Of a stretch of DNA of 55,285 nucleotides, positions 32,501 through 41,991 are shown in pieces; position 1 is the first letter of the stretch; every line of letters begins with the position of its first letter. The stretch comes from an uncultured SAR86 cluster bacterium. GTDB taxonomy: Bacteria > Pseudomonadota > Gammaproteobacteria > Magnimaribacterales > D2472. The notes under the pieces were generated by a model. It searched no databases and was not told where the DNA came from. It was given only the letters and a program-made list of their open reading frames with translations. Where the stretch lies: NCBI GenBank assembly GCA_902528215.1, contig CABZRR010000007.1:1-55285 (forward strand), in the 5' to 3' direction. The translations under genes were made by a program, and so were the position numbers.

Positions 32501-35220
32501 TAATTTAATATCTCCAAGTCGCCTAAATTTAATTTTCTAATAGGCTCTTCAATTTTATCTAGATCACCAACAATTAACCACGTCCATTGATTAGGTTTAA
32601 TATACTTCTGTGCCACAGCTTTTACATCCTCTAAAGAAGGTTCATCGTAAAGTTCAGGCAGCTGATTAAGATAATCCAAGTCTCGATCATAAGTTACTAT
32701 ATTCGAAACTCCTGCCCTTAAAGAGCCGAGTGTTTCAAATAAACCAGGTAATCGGAGTATTTTTGATGCTTTGCCTTTTGCTAATTCGTCCTCAGTAGTA
32801 GGAGACGAGGACAAATATGCGTCATACTCATTAATTATTTCAGTAATTGATTCAGATGTTTTGTCAGTTTGAACGGGGGCTGTAATCAGCATTGATCTTT
32901 GACCTTTTGCGTCCCCCAATCGAGTTCTTACTCCATATGACCAACTTTTATCTTCTCTAAGATTCATATTAAGCCTAGAAGTAAAGCTTCCACCAATTGC
33001 ATAGTTCATATAATCAATTTTAAATTCTTCTGGTGTAGCCGATGGAGGTAACAGCTGGCCTGCAACAATATATGATTGCTCGGCATTAGGTTTATTAATT
33101 AAATATACTTTTCTTTTTTCTGGTAATGGTACATTGGGTAAATTTTTCAATTCAGTGTCTGATTCAGCCGTCCATTTTCCAAATTTAGATTCAAGCAATT
33201 TCACAATTTCATTTAAGGAGATATCACCTGCAACAGTAAAAGTTAGATGATTTGGATTTAAAGCAAGTTTATGAATTTCAGACAATTTTTTGTTATCAAT
33301 ACTCTCAATTGTTTGAGTCGGCCCAGCTCCAATTCTTAGCTTTCCGTAGGGATGATCTTCGCCATATAAAAGATTACCTATATTTCTAAAGGCAATGGAG
33401 CTTGGCTGAAACTCAGCCCTTTTAAGCGCAGCAAGTGTTTGATTTTTAATTCTTGCAATCTCAGTTTCAGGAAATGTAGGAAACATTATTGCCTCTCTTG
33501 CAAGGTCTAAAGTCTCATCAAGATTTAATTTAAGAGAAGAGATGGATACATAAGATGTATCTAAATCCGAACCAAATCCCATGTTTGCACCCAATGAATC
33601 TAAAACTTCATCAAACTCTAATGAGGAGTATTTCTTTGTGCCCTCATTAAGCATGTCCATCATAAAGTTGGTGTATCCAATTTGATCAGCATCTTCTTGC
33701 GCATATCCAAAATCAAATTGAATGTTAATTTCTACTAATGGAATATTTTTGCGCTCAGCCAAGACAACCTTTGCACCATTAGATAGTTCTGCAGTTTGCA
33801 AAGATGGAAATTTAAATGAAATTTTTTCAGTAGGATAGGGAATGCCCTCGGACCTATCTATAGTTGATTCATTAATAGCTAATTTTTCGCTAGGTAATAT
33901 AGTAAGAACATAGGGAGTATTATCAATCCACTTTCTAAAAGTTGATTTAATTTTAGCAGGAGTACTCTCATCGATATATCTTGCATTATTAATATAGCAG
34001 CCTGGATTTCCTGTGTAGGTTTGACAAGTAGCTAGAAGATCAGATTTTCCACCAAAACCTCCAATTCGTTGAGCGCCTCTGATAAAACTTGCCAATGTTT
34101 TAGTTTTTTCAGCTTCAAGTAACTTTTTGTTCGGACCCTTTTGTATGAATGTTTGTAAAACAGTATCCATTTCTTTTTCTATCATTTTTGGATCTTGGCC
34201 TGCAACTACATCAACAATAATAATAAACATTCCAGCAATTTCTCTATCATAATAAAAAGCGGATACACTTGTTGCGATTTGCTTTTCATATACAAGTTCT
34301 TTGAATAGAGGTGAATTTTTTCCACCGACTAATACGCTAGATGCTAAGTCAAAATGAGCTGCTGCCTCAGTATCTCTTGGAGGTACGTTCCATGCTTTGT
34401 ATATTCTTGCTTGAGGGACATTGTCATACATGATGTCACGTTTTTCTTCACTTCTTTTTGCTATCCATACATCAGGTTTTACCAAAGGTGGTCCGGCAGG
34501 TATGTCTCCAAAGTATTTCTTAACTTTCTCTCTTGCAGTTTTTAAATCTATGTCTCCTGCGAGAGCAAGCACCGCATTATTTGGACCATAGTAGGTTTTA
34601 AACCATTCTTGGACATCTTCTAGGGATGCAGCATCTAAATCCTCCATTGATCCTATTGTTGTCCATGAGTAGGGATGACCTTTTGGAAAAGCAGCTTCTG
34701 AAATTCTAGTGAATGCTTTCCCATATGGTTGGTTTTCACCTTGGCGCTTTTCATTTTGAACTACCCCTCTTTGTTCATCGAGCTTTTCTTGATCAACAAC
34801 ACCAAGCAAATGTCCCATTCGATCAGATTCCATCCACAATGCTAAGTCTACGGCATTTGTTGGAACATTCTGAAAATAGTTAGTTCTATCAGAATTAGTA
34901 GTTCCATTTTGATCGGTTGAACCTATTTTTTCGAATGGCTCAAAGTATTCACTATTGTAATTCTCAGTTCCATTGAACATAAGATGTTCAAAGAGATGAG
35001 CAAATCCAGTTTTTCCAACCTTTTCGTTTTTTGATCCTACGTGATACCAAACATTAACCGCAACCATTGGCACTTTTCGGTCTTCGTGAACAACAACAGT
35101 GAGACCATTATCCAAGGTAAATAATTCATAATTTATTTCTGGCAAGTCATTCAATAAAGAAGCATAAGTGTTTGCAATAAATATAAAGCTAGCAGTTGAG
35201 GTTTTGATTAATTTTTTCAT
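32500..35220 (-). CDS. M16 family zinc metallopeptidase (pitrilysin-like), exported
   Basis: 906 residues. A signal peptide (about 1-20) is followed by four M16 domains. The first has the inverted zinc motif HLFEH (75-79) with the downstream glutamate in the VVQNEKRQGE stretch. The second half, from about 460, lacks the motif, as normal. It degrades peptides in the periplasm or outside. It diverges from the M28 peptidase gene across 59 bases. Confidence 0.92.
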   Translation of the reverse strand: MKKLIKTSTASFIFIANTYASLLNDLPEINYELFTLDNGLTVVVHEDRKVPMVAVNVWYHVGSKNEKVGKTGFAHLFEHLMFNGTENYNSEYFEPFEKIGSTDQNGTTNSDRTNYFQNVPTNAVDLALWMESDRMGHLLGVVDQEKLDEQRGVVQNEKRQGENQPYGKAFTRISEAAFPKGHPYSWTTIGSMEDLDAASLEDVQEWFKTYYGPNNAVLALAGDIDLKTAREKVKKYFGDIPAGPPLVKPDVWIAKRSEEKRDIMYDNVPQARIYKAWNVPPRDTEAAAHFDLASSVLVGGKNSPLFKELVYEKQIATSVSAFYYDREIAGMFIIIVDVVAGQDPKMIEKEMDTVLQTFIQKGPNKKLLEAEKTKTLASFIRGAQRIGGFGGKSDLLATCQTYTGNPGCYINNARYIDESTPAKIKSTFRKWIDNTPYVLTILPSEKLAINESTIDRSEGIPYPTEKISFKFPSLQTAELSNGAKVVLAERKNIPLVEINIQFDFGYAQEDADQIGYTNFMMDMLNEGTKKYSSLEFDEVLDSLGANMGFGSDLDTSYVSISSLKLNLDETLDLAREAIMFPTFPETEIARIKNQTLAALKRAEFQPSSIAFRNIGNLLYGEDHPYGKLRIGAGPTQTIESIDNKKLSEIHKLALNPNHLTFTVAGDISLNEIVKLLESKFGKWTAESDTELKNLPNVPLPEKRKVYLINKPNAEQSYIVAGQLLPPSATPEEFKIDYMNYAIGGSFTSRLNMNLREDKSWSYGVRTRLGDAKGQRSMLITAPVQTDKTSESITEIINEYDAYLSSSPTTEDELAKGKASKILRLPGLFETLGSLRAGVSNIVTYDRDLDYLNQLPELYDEPSLEDVKAVAQKYIKPNQWTWLIVGDLDKIEEPIRKLNLGDLEILN

Positions 35221-35279
35221 ATGTATCTATCCCATAAATTTGGAAATATATTTTATACTTTACTTATCTGAATATACAC

Positions 35280-36935
35280 ATGGACATGAAAATTTATAAG
35301 AATCATTTATTTCTTTTACTATCAGTATCTTTGGTTCTTTTTTCAAGTTGCTCAGATTCATTGAGTGACACCACTGATGGAAGATTAAGGTACTGGATTT
35401 CAACGCTTGCATCTGACGAATTTGAAGGGAGAGCACCAGGAACAGAGGGCGGAAAACTTACTAAAAATTTTATTTCTAAAACTTTTCAGGATTTAAGTCT
35501 TGATCCTGTGAATGGAGAGTATCTCCATAAAGTTCCTGCCTCAGAAATAACTTTAAAAGATTCTTCATATTTAACATTATCTTTTCGTGGTAATGATAGA
35601 AAAATGATCACAGGTCAAGAAGTCGTTTTTTGGACAAAACAGGCTAGAGAATTCAGAAAAATAAGAGACAGTGAAGTTGTATTTGTTGGTTATGGAATCG
35701 TTGCTCCTGAATATAACTGGAATGATTATGAGGGTATTGATGTCAAAGGTAAAACAGTTGTCATACTTGTAAATGATCCTGGTTTTGCAACCGGAAAATT
35801 AAGACTTTTTAATGGAAGATCAATGACTTATTACGGAAGATGGACATATAAATTTGAAGAAGCTGCACGTCAGGGAGCCGCTGCTGCAATTATTGTTCAT
35901 GATGAAGAACCGGCTGCATATCCCTGGTCAGTGGTTGAAAATAGTTGGCAAGGTCCACAGTTAGATTTACAACGTGAAGATTTGGGTGCTGATAGAGCAA
36001 TCCTTGAGGGCTGGATAAGAGACATTACACTTGATGAGGTGCTAAATTTTACTGGATTTAATTATCAATCTCTTAAAGAAATAGCTTTGGAAAAAACTTT
36101 TTCAGCTTTTCAGTTAAGAGGACTAACTTTGAGCTCAGAAATACATAATAAAGTTAGATATTTTCAGTCTCATAATGTTGCCGCAATTAAAAGAGGTTCC
36201 AAAAGACCAGATGAATATATATTATTCATGGCCCACTGGGATCATATTGGTGTTATGAATGGATTGCCACCCGGCGCTGATAATATTGCAAATGGGGCTG
36301 TCGATAACGCAACAGGAGTGGCAGCAGTAATGGAGTTTGCTAAAAGGTTCTCTGAGATAAAGACAGATAGATCAATTATGTTTTTAGCTCTTACTCTAGA
36401 GGAGTCTGGATTATTAGGTTCTGAATATTTTGCAAAATATCCCCCAGTAGAATTATCAAATGTTGTTGCTGGTTTTAATTATGACGCTGTTTTACCAACA
36501 GGGCCTACCAAAGACATGGTGGTTATTGGTTACGGAGCATCAGAATTAGAGGATCTTTTAGAAAAAGAATTAGATAAAACTGGAAGGTACATCAATCCAG
36601 ATCCAAATCCTGAAAAAGGATTTTTTTATAGATCTGATCATATAAGTTTTGCAAAAAGAGGTGTTCCAGTGCTTTACTCCGGTGGAGGCTTTGATCTAGC
36701 CAATGGTGGAAAAGAGGCTGGCTATCTATTCATACAACAATATCAAATGGATGCTTATCATGGTGTTGCTGACGAATATGATAAGTCATGGAATTTAGAC
36801 GGATTAAATCAAACAATTGATGTAATTTTTAATATTAGCAATGAACTTGCAAATAGTTCACAATGGCCAAACTGGTATGAGGATAATGAATTTAAGTCAA
36901 TCAGAGATCTATCGCGCAATTTAAATGAGGATTAA
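35280..36935 (+). CDS. M28 family aminopeptidase lipoprotein
   Basis: 551 residues. The lipoprotein signal ends in LFSSC (around Cys24). A PA-type insert (VFVGYGIVAPEYNWNDYEG to the GAAAAIIVHDEEP region) precedes the M28 domain: FMAHWDHIG, NGAVDNATGVAAVME (bridging Asp), LTLEESGLLGSEYF (Glu pair) and YRSDHISFAKRGVPVLY. ATG 35286 is an alternative start. Two divergent peptidases of different family suggest a peptide-scavenging role. Confidence 0.92.
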   Translation: MDMKIYKNHLFLLLSVSLVLFSSCSDSLSDTTDGRLRYWISTLASDEFEGRAPGTEGGKLTKNFISKTFQDLSLDPVNGEYLHKVPASEITLKDSSYLTLSFRGNDRKMITGQEVVFWTKQAREFRKIRDSEVVFVGYGIVAPEYNWNDYEGIDVKGKTVVILVNDPGFATGKLRLFNGRSMTYYGRWTYKFEEAARQGAAAAIIVHDEEPAAYPWSVVENSWQGPQLDLQREDLGADRAILEGWIRDITLDEVLNFTGFNYQSLKEIALEKTFSAFQLRGLTLSSEIHNKVRYFQSHNVAAIKRGSKRPDEYILFMAHWDHIGVMNGLPPGADNIANGAVDNATGVAAVMEFAKRFSEIKTDRSIMFLALTLEESGLLGSEYFAKYPPVELSNVVAGFNYDAVLPTGPTKDMVVIGYGASELEDLLEKELDKTGRYINPDPNPEKGFFYRSDHISFAKRGVPVLYSGGGFDLANGGKEAGYLFIQQYQMDAYHGVADEYDKSWNLDGLNQTIDVIFNISNELANSSQWPNWYEDNEFKSIRDLSRNLNED

Positions 36936-38383
36936 TGATGCATAAGGATATTATTGTAGTTGGAGCGGGTATTTCAGGTATTGCTGCTGGGTATAACCTT
37001 CAAAAAAGCTGCCCAAACAAATCATTTGTAATATTAGAGGGTAGGAGCTCATTGGGAGGCACCTGGGACCTTTTTAAATATCCTGGAGTTCGTTCTGACT
37101 CTGATATGCATACGCTTGGATTTCGTTTTAAACCATGGATACACAAAAAGTCTATTGCAGATGGACCTTCTATTCTTGAATATTTAAATGAGACTGTTGA
37201 TGAATTTAACTTGAGAGAAAAAATCAGTTTTAATCAAAAAGTTATTTCATCCAATTGGTCTTCAGATAAATCTGTTTGGGAAATAAAAGTTCTGAGCAAT
37301 GGAAATGAGACACATATGACTTGCAATTTTCTCTTTTTATGTGGCGGTTATTACAGTTATGACAAACCCTTCATGCCCGAATTTCCAAATCAAGAAGAAT
37401 TTCAAGGAAAATTAATCCATCCACAATTTTGGGATGAATCCATGGATTATTCAAATAAAAAGGTAGTAGTTATAGGCAGTGGAGCCACTGCGATTACATT
37501 GGTTCCTGCAATAGCTCAAAAAGCTGAGCACGTTACCATGCTTCAACGTTCCCCCAGTTATGTCGTTTCTGGTCCAGGAGAAGATTCATGGAGCCACTCT
37601 CTAAATAAAATTTTACCTTTACGGTTAAGTTACTTCTTAATTAGATGGAAAAATATTTTACGAACAAGTTTGGGATTTTATTTAGCAAGAAAATATCCTA
37701 ACTGGGTAAAAAAACGATTAATTGATCGCGTGCGAGATGAGCTTGGTCAAGATTTTAATGTCGAGAAACATTTCACTCCAAGATACAATCCTTGGGATCA
37801 GCGAATGTGTCTTGTGCCCGATAGCAATCTTTTTGCATCAATAAGAGATAACAAAGCTTCGGTTGTAACTGATGTTATTAAATCTTTCACGAAGGAAGGA
37901 ATATTGGTTGAATCAGGTGAGCAAATTGAAGCAGATATTATTATTACCGCTACAGGTATTGAGTTAAATATTCTTAACGATATTAGTGTTTCAGTGGATG
38001 ATAGAAAAGTAGTACCAAATAATAAGCTTTCTTATAAAGGGATGATGTTAAGTGGGGTCCCTAATCTTGCTTTTTCATTTGGGTATGTAAATGCCTCATG
38101 GACGCTTAGGGCTGATTTAACATGCGAGTATGTTTGTCGATTACTCAATGAAATGGATAAGCAAAATGTTACGGTATGCTTGCCAAAGGAAGACTCTCAA
38201 GCAATGGTAGACGATGAATATATAGACTTTACTTCAGGATATGTCCAAAGAGCATTGGATATATTACCAAAACAAGGGACTAAGGCGCCTTGGAGAAACT
38301 ATCAAAATTACCTTAAAGATATTTTTTTAGTTCGATTATTCTCAATTAAAGACTCAACTTTAAAGTTTTATAATCATAAGTAG
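36935..38383 (+). CDS. Baeyer-Villiger-type flavin monooxygenase
   Basis: 482 residues. The FAD Rossmann motif GAGISG (10-15) and NADPH motif VVIGSGATAITLVPA are seen. The BVMO fingerprint FxGxxxHxxxW(D) reads FQGKLIHPQFWD, and the preceding GGTWDLFKYPGVRSDSD is the other family signature. It resembles EtaA/MymA-like and cyclic ketone enzymes. It would insert oxygen next to a carbonyl. The start overlaps the M28 stop (TAATG). Confidence 0.92.
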   Translation: MMHKDIIVVGAGISGIAAGYNLQKSCPNKSFVILEGRSSLGGTWDLFKYPGVRSDSDMHTLGFRFKPWIHKKSIADGPSILEYLNETVDEFNLREKISFNQKVISSNWSSDKSVWEIKVLSNGNETHMTCNFLFLCGGYYSYDKPFMPEFPNQEEFQGKLIHPQFWDESMDYSNKKVVVIGSGATAITLVPAIAQKAEHVTMLQRSPSYVVSGPGEDSWSHSLNKILPLRLSYFLIRWKNILRTSLGFYLARKYPNWVKKRLIDRVRDELGQDFNVEKHFTPRYNPWDQRMCLVPDSNLFASIRDNKASVVTDVIKSFTKEGILVESGEQIEADIIITATGIELNILNDISVSVDDRKVVPNNKLSYKGMMLSGVPNLAFSFGYVNASWTLRADLTCEYVCRLLNEMDKQNVTVCLPKEDSQAMVDDEYIDFTSGYVQRALDILPKQGTKAPWRNYQNYLKDIFLVRLFSIKDSTLKFYNHK

Positions 38384-38387
38384 GAGC

Positions 38388-38464
38388 TGGCGCACCCGGA
38401 GAGATTCGAACTCCCGACCCCTTGGTTCGTAGCCAAGTACTCTATCCAGCTGAGCTACGGGCGC
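38388..38464 (-). tRNA. tRNA-Arg (ACG)
   Basis: 77 bases with encoded CCA. The anticodon arm CTTGG-CTACGAA-CCAAG gives ACG (read as inosine). Acceptor GCGCCCG pairs with CGGGTGC, with one G-U inside the stem. A TATAAT stands eight bases before its 5' end. Confidence 0.96.
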
Positions 38465-38570
38465 ACACTTAAATTATACTTTAGAAATTTTTTCTATATC
38501 CATAAGTTTCTTTACCGACCCTTAAAAAAACCTTATATTAAAGAATTAGAAAAAAACATATTGCATTGTA

Positions 38571-39038
38571 GTGAGTTTTGAAAATATTATCTTAATTTTA
38601 CAGACAGTAGGCCCTTTTACGGTCTTGGTTACAGTCTATTTTCTAGTCACAGAATTAAAAGAGCAAAACAGGGTAGCTCGTGCAAATGCCCGACAAAATA
38701 TTGCCGACTCTCACCAGAAAGTAGCTCTTGCTGGTATGAAACCTATACTTGTTAATACCAAACTAAAGCTAAGAAATAATGAAGAGCTTACCAAAGAAGA
38801 GAATGCTGCATATCTAACATACTTCAGTGTTATGCTCAGAGCACGTGAGAATCAGTTTTATCAATTTAAAATAGGCATGCTTGATGAGGATGAATGGGAA
38901 GCTATGCTTGTTTCATTCAAGACTTTATTTAAAGAGCCGAAACATCTTGAAATATGGGAATTTATAAAAATCACTTTCGCAGAGGATTTTGTTGAGCTTG
39001 TAGATGATCAAATTACGCAAAGTAAAATATATGGATAA
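38571..39038 (+). CDS. Small membrane-anchored protein of unknown function
   Basis: 155 residues. A single N-terminal membrane helix (ILILQTVGPFTVLVTVYFLV, about 7-26) is followed by a helical cytoplasmic part with EQNRVARANARQNIADSH and a conserved-looking MLRARENQFYQFKIGMLDEDEWE. I do not recognise a domain. The start is GTG. It leads the signalling block by three bases, which suggests a role in it. Confidence 0.65.
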   Translation: MSFENIILILQTVGPFTVLVTVYFLVTELKEQNRVARANARQNIADSHQKVALAGMKPILVNTKLKLRNNEELTKEENAAYLTYFSVMLRARENQFYQFKIGMLDEDEWEAMLVSFKTLFKEPKHLEIWEFIKITFAEDFVELVDDQITQSKIYG

Positions 39039-39041
39039 ATA

Positions 39042-40136
39042 ATGCAGCCAGATAGAGAGTTAAATTATCTTACAAAATCATTATTACATCATCCAAGTCC
39101 TTACATCATTTATGAACTTGATGGTTCAATTGCATGGGCAAATCTTGCAGCTAAATACATCTTTAATTTGTCGACCTTAGATGAGATTTCTGTTGTAAAA
39201 ATCGATGATCAAGTAAAAAATAACTTTGGTGATTTGGAATCCATTGCCCTTTATTACGATACTCCAATTGAAATTTCTTTAAGAGAGATAAATTTTTTAA
39301 TGCGTACGAGAGTCCACATGATTCCGGTAGACATATCAGAGGGCATCATGCTAATCGAACTTTTATGCTCATCCAGAGAGGGTTTAGATGCCTTGAGGAA
39401 AACTATTGACTGTATTGAGAATCATAGAATCGAGCTAGCTTATCAAAAACAAGTTAATTTAAAAACTAACGAGGTAACTGGAGTTGAAGCTTTATTACGG
39501 CTTCAGGATGGAGAGGGAGGATATCTTCCAAATGATCAAATTATCCCTCAAATAGAAGGAGAAAGCCTTTTTTCATTAGTGGTTCTAGAATCACTTGCTC
39601 AATTAGAGAAGTTTTTTGCAGTTAAAGATGAAATTGGCTTCAAGGATGCAACTTTATATTTAAATGTTTCAGCGCATACAATCATGCATCCAGAGTTTTG
39701 CTCAATCTTCACAGATTTTGTTGATAAGCATGATCTAAAAGATAATCAATTTGGACTTGAAGTTACTGAAACAGCAGAACTTTCAGACATAAAAATTGCT
39801 TCTAACTCATTAAAATCCTTAAAAGCTAAAGGTATCAAAATAGCTTTGGATGATTTTGGAGCCGGATATGCTTCACTAAAATATGTAAGGGAGTTGCCTA
39901 TAGATGTAGTTAAGCTTGATAAGCACTTCACTTTTAATGTCTCTGATCCAACAACGGCTAGATTAATTAGTTTTGTCTCAGAGGTCTGTGACGATCTTAA
40001 TTTAGAAATGATTGGAGAGGGCATTGAAACTGAAGAAGAAAAAAATATGATGATTGACTTAGGCTGTGAAACAGGACAAGGATTTTTAATGCATCGGCCA
40101 GATTTTTTAAAATCATTTACGTCTGAGAAAACATAA
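39042..40136 (+). CDS. EAL-domain cyclic-di-GMP phosphodiesterase with PAS-like front
   Basis: 364 residues. The first 110 look PAS-like (YIIYELDGSIAWANLAAKYIF). The EAL domain has Glu149-Ala-Leu, Asn208, Glu240 (EVTE), Asp270-Asp271 (DDFG), Lys291 (KLD), Glu326 and GQGFLMHRP with Gln346, so all known catalytic positions are kept. It would hydrolyse c-di-GMP to pGpG. The diguanylate cyclase gene follows directly. Confidence 0.92.
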   Translation: MQPDRELNYLTKSLLHHPSPYIIYELDGSIAWANLAAKYIFNLSTLDEISVVKIDDQVKNNFGDLESIALYYDTPIEISLREINFLMRTRVHMIPVDISEGIMLIELLCSSREGLDALRKTIDCIENHRIELAYQKQVNLKTNEVTGVEALLRLQDGEGGYLPNDQIIPQIEGESLFSLVVLESLAQLEKFFAVKDEIGFKDATLYLNVSAHTIMHPEFCSIFTDFVDKHDLKDNQFGLEVTETAELSDIKIASNSLKSLKAKGIKIALDDFGAGYASLKYVRELPIDVVKLDKHFTFNVSDPTTARLISFVSEVCDDLNLEMIGEGIETEEEKNMMIDLGCETGQGFLMHRPDFLKSFTSEKT

Positions 40137-40138
40137 AA

Positions 40139-41623
40139 ATGGATAAGCTTACTCCAAAGGAAACATCAAAAGGCGCAGAAGAAATTGTTTTAACTCAAAT
40201 AAAACAGGATTTTATAACTCCTGCTAATGCAATCTTTGACTATATCGATATGGTTGAAAAAGTTCTGAATGATGCAGAATTAGAATCCACCGATGAAATA
40301 GAGCAAATTAAATCCTCTTGCTCAAAATTAATTGATCAATACGATGTCGCTTTTGTTCAAAACACTGGAGCTAATGCGGATTCGTCTAAAAAATCTCCAG
40401 AAGAGTATTCTGAGTTACGCCACAACCTAAGAACTCCTTTAAATGCAATTATTGGATACAGTGAAATTCTAATGGAGGATTACGAAGATGATCTAGATGA
40501 AGGAACTCTCCAAGATTTTCAGCAAATAATTAACCTTGCTCGTGAAACTGAAACCGCTATAGAAAATTTTGTAGATTACATTCGAGGCGAGGCTGTTGAT
40601 ATAACAGATGAAAATAACTCAAACCAGCTTGAATCTGCAGAGGCTCTTTTCAAATCACTGGGTGATATAGAGTATTCCATTTCACTTGGCGACGAAATCA
40701 AAGAATCAGATATATTAATAGTTGATGATAATATAACTAACTGTGAGGTTCTTCAGAGACGCTTATCAATGCAAGGATTATCATGTAGAACAGCATATGA
40801 TGGAAACTCTGCAATTGCTGAAGTATTTAACAAAACTCCAGATCTTATTTTGCTTGATGTAATTTTGCCAGATATCAATGGTTTAGAATTATTAAAAACC
40901 TTTAGAAAAGAACACAATGCAGAATCATTGCCTGTGATAATGGTTTCTGCTTTTAATGATGTAGATAGTATTTCCAAATGTATTCAATTGGGAGCACAAG
41001 ATTATTTGCCTAAACCAATAAATGGAACCATCCTATTGGCTAAAGTTGTAGCAGCTTTGGAAAGAAAATTTTGGCGAGAGAGAGAAAAGGAACTCGTTAA
41101 CAAATTACACATCCAAGCAACAACTGATCAACTTACAGGTATATATAACAGGAGAGTAATCTTTGAAGCATTAGACGAGGCTATGGAAAACTCAAAGCAA
41201 TCAAAGGATCGTCAATTTGCTACCATAATGTTTGATATAGATTTTTTTAAACAGGTTAATGACAATTATGGGCATGCTGGAGGCGATGCAGTTTTAGTAT
41301 CATTTGCTCAATTGCTTCAAACTGAGATTTCTTCTCCTAATATTGTTGGTAGAATCGGAGGAGAAGAGTTTTTAGCAATTCTTTACCTTAGTCCTGATGA
41401 AGCTAAAGAATTTTGTGTTAAATTAATACATAAAATTAATAACAACCTTGTTGATTTTGAAGGCACTGAAATAAAAATTAGTTCAAGTGGAGGAGTTGCA
41501 TTTTCGACAGAAACAGAAACTTCGGCAGATCTGACTAATAAAGCTGATGAAAGGCTTTATGAAGCAAAGAAAAATGGTAGAAACAGATTTACTTTACATG
41601 ATAGCGAGCTAGTAGGAGAATAA
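40139..41623 (+). CDS. HisKA-REC-GGDEF diguanylate cyclase lacking a kinase ATPase domain
   Basis: 494 residues. Residues 88-150 carry an H-box ELRHNLRTPLNAIIGY with His95, but no HATPase domain follows. The receiver (192-305) has Asp196/197, phospho-acceptor Asp240 and Lys292. The GGDEF domain (about 325-490) keeps GGEEF (407-411), so it is likely active; the RxxD inhibitory site is replaced by SSPN. The H-box is very like that of the hybrid kinase at 44970. It may accept phosphate through His95, or pair with that kinase. Confidence 0.9.
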   Translation: MDKLTPKETSKGAEEIVLTQIKQDFITPANAIFDYIDMVEKVLNDAELESTDEIEQIKSSCSKLIDQYDVAFVQNTGANADSSKKSPEEYSELRHNLRTPLNAIIGYSEILMEDYEDDLDEGTLQDFQQIINLARETETAIENFVDYIRGEAVDITDENNSNQLESAEALFKSLGDIEYSISLGDEIKESDILIVDDNITNCEVLQRRLSMQGLSCRTAYDGNSAIAEVFNKTPDLILLDVILPDINGLELLKTFRKEHNAESLPVIMVSAFNDVDSISKCIQLGAQDYLPKPINGTILLAKVVAALERKFWREREKELVNKLHIQATTDQLTGIYNRRVIFEALDEAMENSKQSKDRQFATIMFDIDFFKQVNDNYGHAGGDAVLVSFAQLLQTEISSPNIVGRIGGEEFLAILYLSPDEAKEFCVKLIHKINNNLVDFEGTEIKISSSGGVAFSTETETSADLTNKADERLYEAKKNGRNRFTLHDSELVGE

Positions 41624-41628
41624 AAATA

Positions 41629-41991
41629 ATGGCTAAATTACTCTACATTGAAGACAACGAAATGAATCGTGATATGTTGTCTAGGCGACTTTCTAGGCGG
41701 GGTTATGAAATTATTATGGCTTTTGATGGTCAAGCTGGTCTCGATATGATGAGAAGTGAGTCTCCTGATCTTGTTTTAATGGACATGGGATTGCCTGTGC
41801 TAGATGGATGGGAAGCAACAATTCAAGCTAAAGCTGATGATTCAATTAGTTCAATTCCAATCATTGCCTTAACAGCACATGCGCTAGAATCAGATAAACA
41901 GAAAGCTTTAGAATGTGGAGCAGATGATTTTGATACAAAGCCTGTAGATTTTAAAAGGTTACTTGGAAAAATTGAGTCGTTGATTGGTTAA
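41629..41991 (+). CDS. Single-domain response regulator (DivK/CheY-like)
   Basis: 120 residues, a bare receiver. YIEDNEMNRDML gives the acid pocket, LVLMDMGLPVLDGWE the phospho-acceptor Asp, ALTAHA the Thr switch and DTKPV the Lys. No output domain. Likely a shuttle in the phosphorelay of the neighbouring kinase. Its stop (41991) touches the convergent kinase stop (41992). Confidence 0.93.
   Translation: MAKLLYIEDNEMNRDMLSRRLSRRGYEIIMAFDGQAGLDMMRSESPDLVLMDMGLPVLDGWEATIQAKADDSISSIPIIALTAHALESDKQKALECGADDFDTKPVDFKRLLGKIESLIG

Noticed and set aside
26479-38464. Integrated island bounded by tRNA-Arg repeats
   Set aside because: Both tRNAs are complete and differ at the anticodon; there is no integrase, and the genes between show no change of composition.
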